A stretch of DNA of 64,000 nt from Chitinophaga oryzae (lineage in GTDB: Bacteria > Bacteroidota > Bacteroidia > Chitinophagales > Chitinophagaceae). The first letter of the stretch is position 1; each line of letters begins with the position of its first letter. Location: assembly GCF_012516375.2 (NCBI RefSeq), contig NZ_CP051204.2, positions 2,914,001 to 2,978,000 on the forward strand, written 5' to 3'. The notes below the pieces were generated by a model that was not told where the DNA came from, did not search any database, and worked only from the letters and a program-made list of their open reading frames with translations. Made by a program: the position numbers and the translations under genes. Shown one piece after another: positions 63,638 to 64,000 of the stretch.

Positions 63638-64000
63638 ATGAAAACATTGTATCATATAGCACTGGGCGCTTCTTTCACCGTACTGCTACTAGCAGGCTGC
63701 AGCAAGAGTTTCCTCGAGCGTCAGCCACAATCTACCTTACAGGAAGAAGCCCTGACCAATAAAAAAGGCGTCAACACCCTGCTCATAGGCGCTTATGCCG
63801 CGCTCGACGGACAGGATTACAACGATGACATGATCAACCTCTCCGGCGGCAGCGGTTATGCTGTATCTCCGGACAACTGGATCTACGGCAGCGTGGCCGG
63901 CGGCGATGCCCACAAAGGCAGCGACCCCAGCGACGCCGCTTCCATCCTCCAGATCGTCACCTTCGCCGCCAACTCGAGCAACGGCTTCTTCAACGATAAA
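63638..64000 (+). CDS. SusD/RagB-type lipoprotein, truncated by window end
   Basis: 121 residues seen from the ATG at 63,638. Lipoprotein signal with LLLAGC; then the SusD start (SKSFLERQPQSTLQEEALTNKKGVNTLLIGAYAALDG). The gene continues past 64,000. It is the capture subunit for the SusC gene 28 bp upstream. Confidence 0.9.
   Translation, partial: MKTLYHIALGASFTVLLLAGCSKSFLERQPQSTLQEEALTNKKGVNTLLIGAYAALDGQDYNDDMINLSGGSGYAVSPDNWIYGSVAGGDAHKGSDPSDAASILQIVTFAANSSNGFFNDK

Overview
The window looks like chromosome of a Chitinophaga-like member of the Bacteroidota. The support is two complete SusC genes each with a SusD partner plus a third pair running off the right edge, ECF sigma/FecR pairs, a T9SS C-terminal sorting domain, a Rhs protein with a PAAR-like head, a class I terpene synthase, AT-rich gaps with strong hairpin terminators, and promoter elements of the TAnnTTTG type. 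No rRNA, CRISPR array, IS element, integrase or relaxase was found.

Left part (1-9,100): the 3' end of a 4-hydroxyproline epimerase gene and a D-amino-acid/D-hydroxyproline dehydrogenase gene broken by a one-base deletion. Next comes a minus-strand group with a cupin, a DoxX protein, an AraC regulator and a secreted protein, then a serine hydrolase and an alpha/beta hydrolase. A catabolic-looking minus-strand operon follows (cupin, DapA-family lyase/deaminase, 2Fe-2S ferredoxin), closed by a 21-bp perfect hairpin.

Middle part (9,100-31,000): a methyltransferase; a 1,380-residue PAAR-like/Rhs polymorphic toxin with a GIY-YIG-type C-terminus, followed by a leucine-rich-repeat-like gene in the immunity position; an orphan acyl carrier protein; small membrane and secreted proteins; an orphan class I terpene synthase; a DUF1826-like/Crp/epoxide hydrolase group; a LOG-family protein; a SusC/SusD pair; and a HAD-IIA phosphatase.

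Right part (31,000-64,000): a giant secreted protein with HYR-like repeats and a T9SS tail has an in-frame TGA inside its signal peptide. After two Rossmann-fold reductases and an AraC regulator lies what I read as a tRNA-Pro(GGG) integration hotspot. The intact tRNA is at 57,771-57,844 on the minus strand. Copies of its 3' half lie at 54,346 and 38,853 in the same orientation. They delimit two tandem, integrase-less segments. Segment A (about 15.5 kb) carries an ECF sigma/FecR-controlled SusC/SusD system with five TlpA-type thiol-disulfide proteins and a two-domain trypsin/PDZ lipoprotein. Segment B (about 3.4 kb) carries nadC, a serine hydrolase and a probable decayed Cys-rich small peptide gene. 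Both segments share internal-end motifs (TTTGGCCTATCT and clustered GGAGGGTACTG repeats) that look like integrase arm sites. Beyond the tRNA is a second ECF sigma/FecR/SusC/SusD locus cut off by the window end.

The best candidate for an undescribed system is segment A: a tRNA-integrated, sigma-controlled outer-membrane importer combined with a multi-enzyme thiol-redox and protease set.
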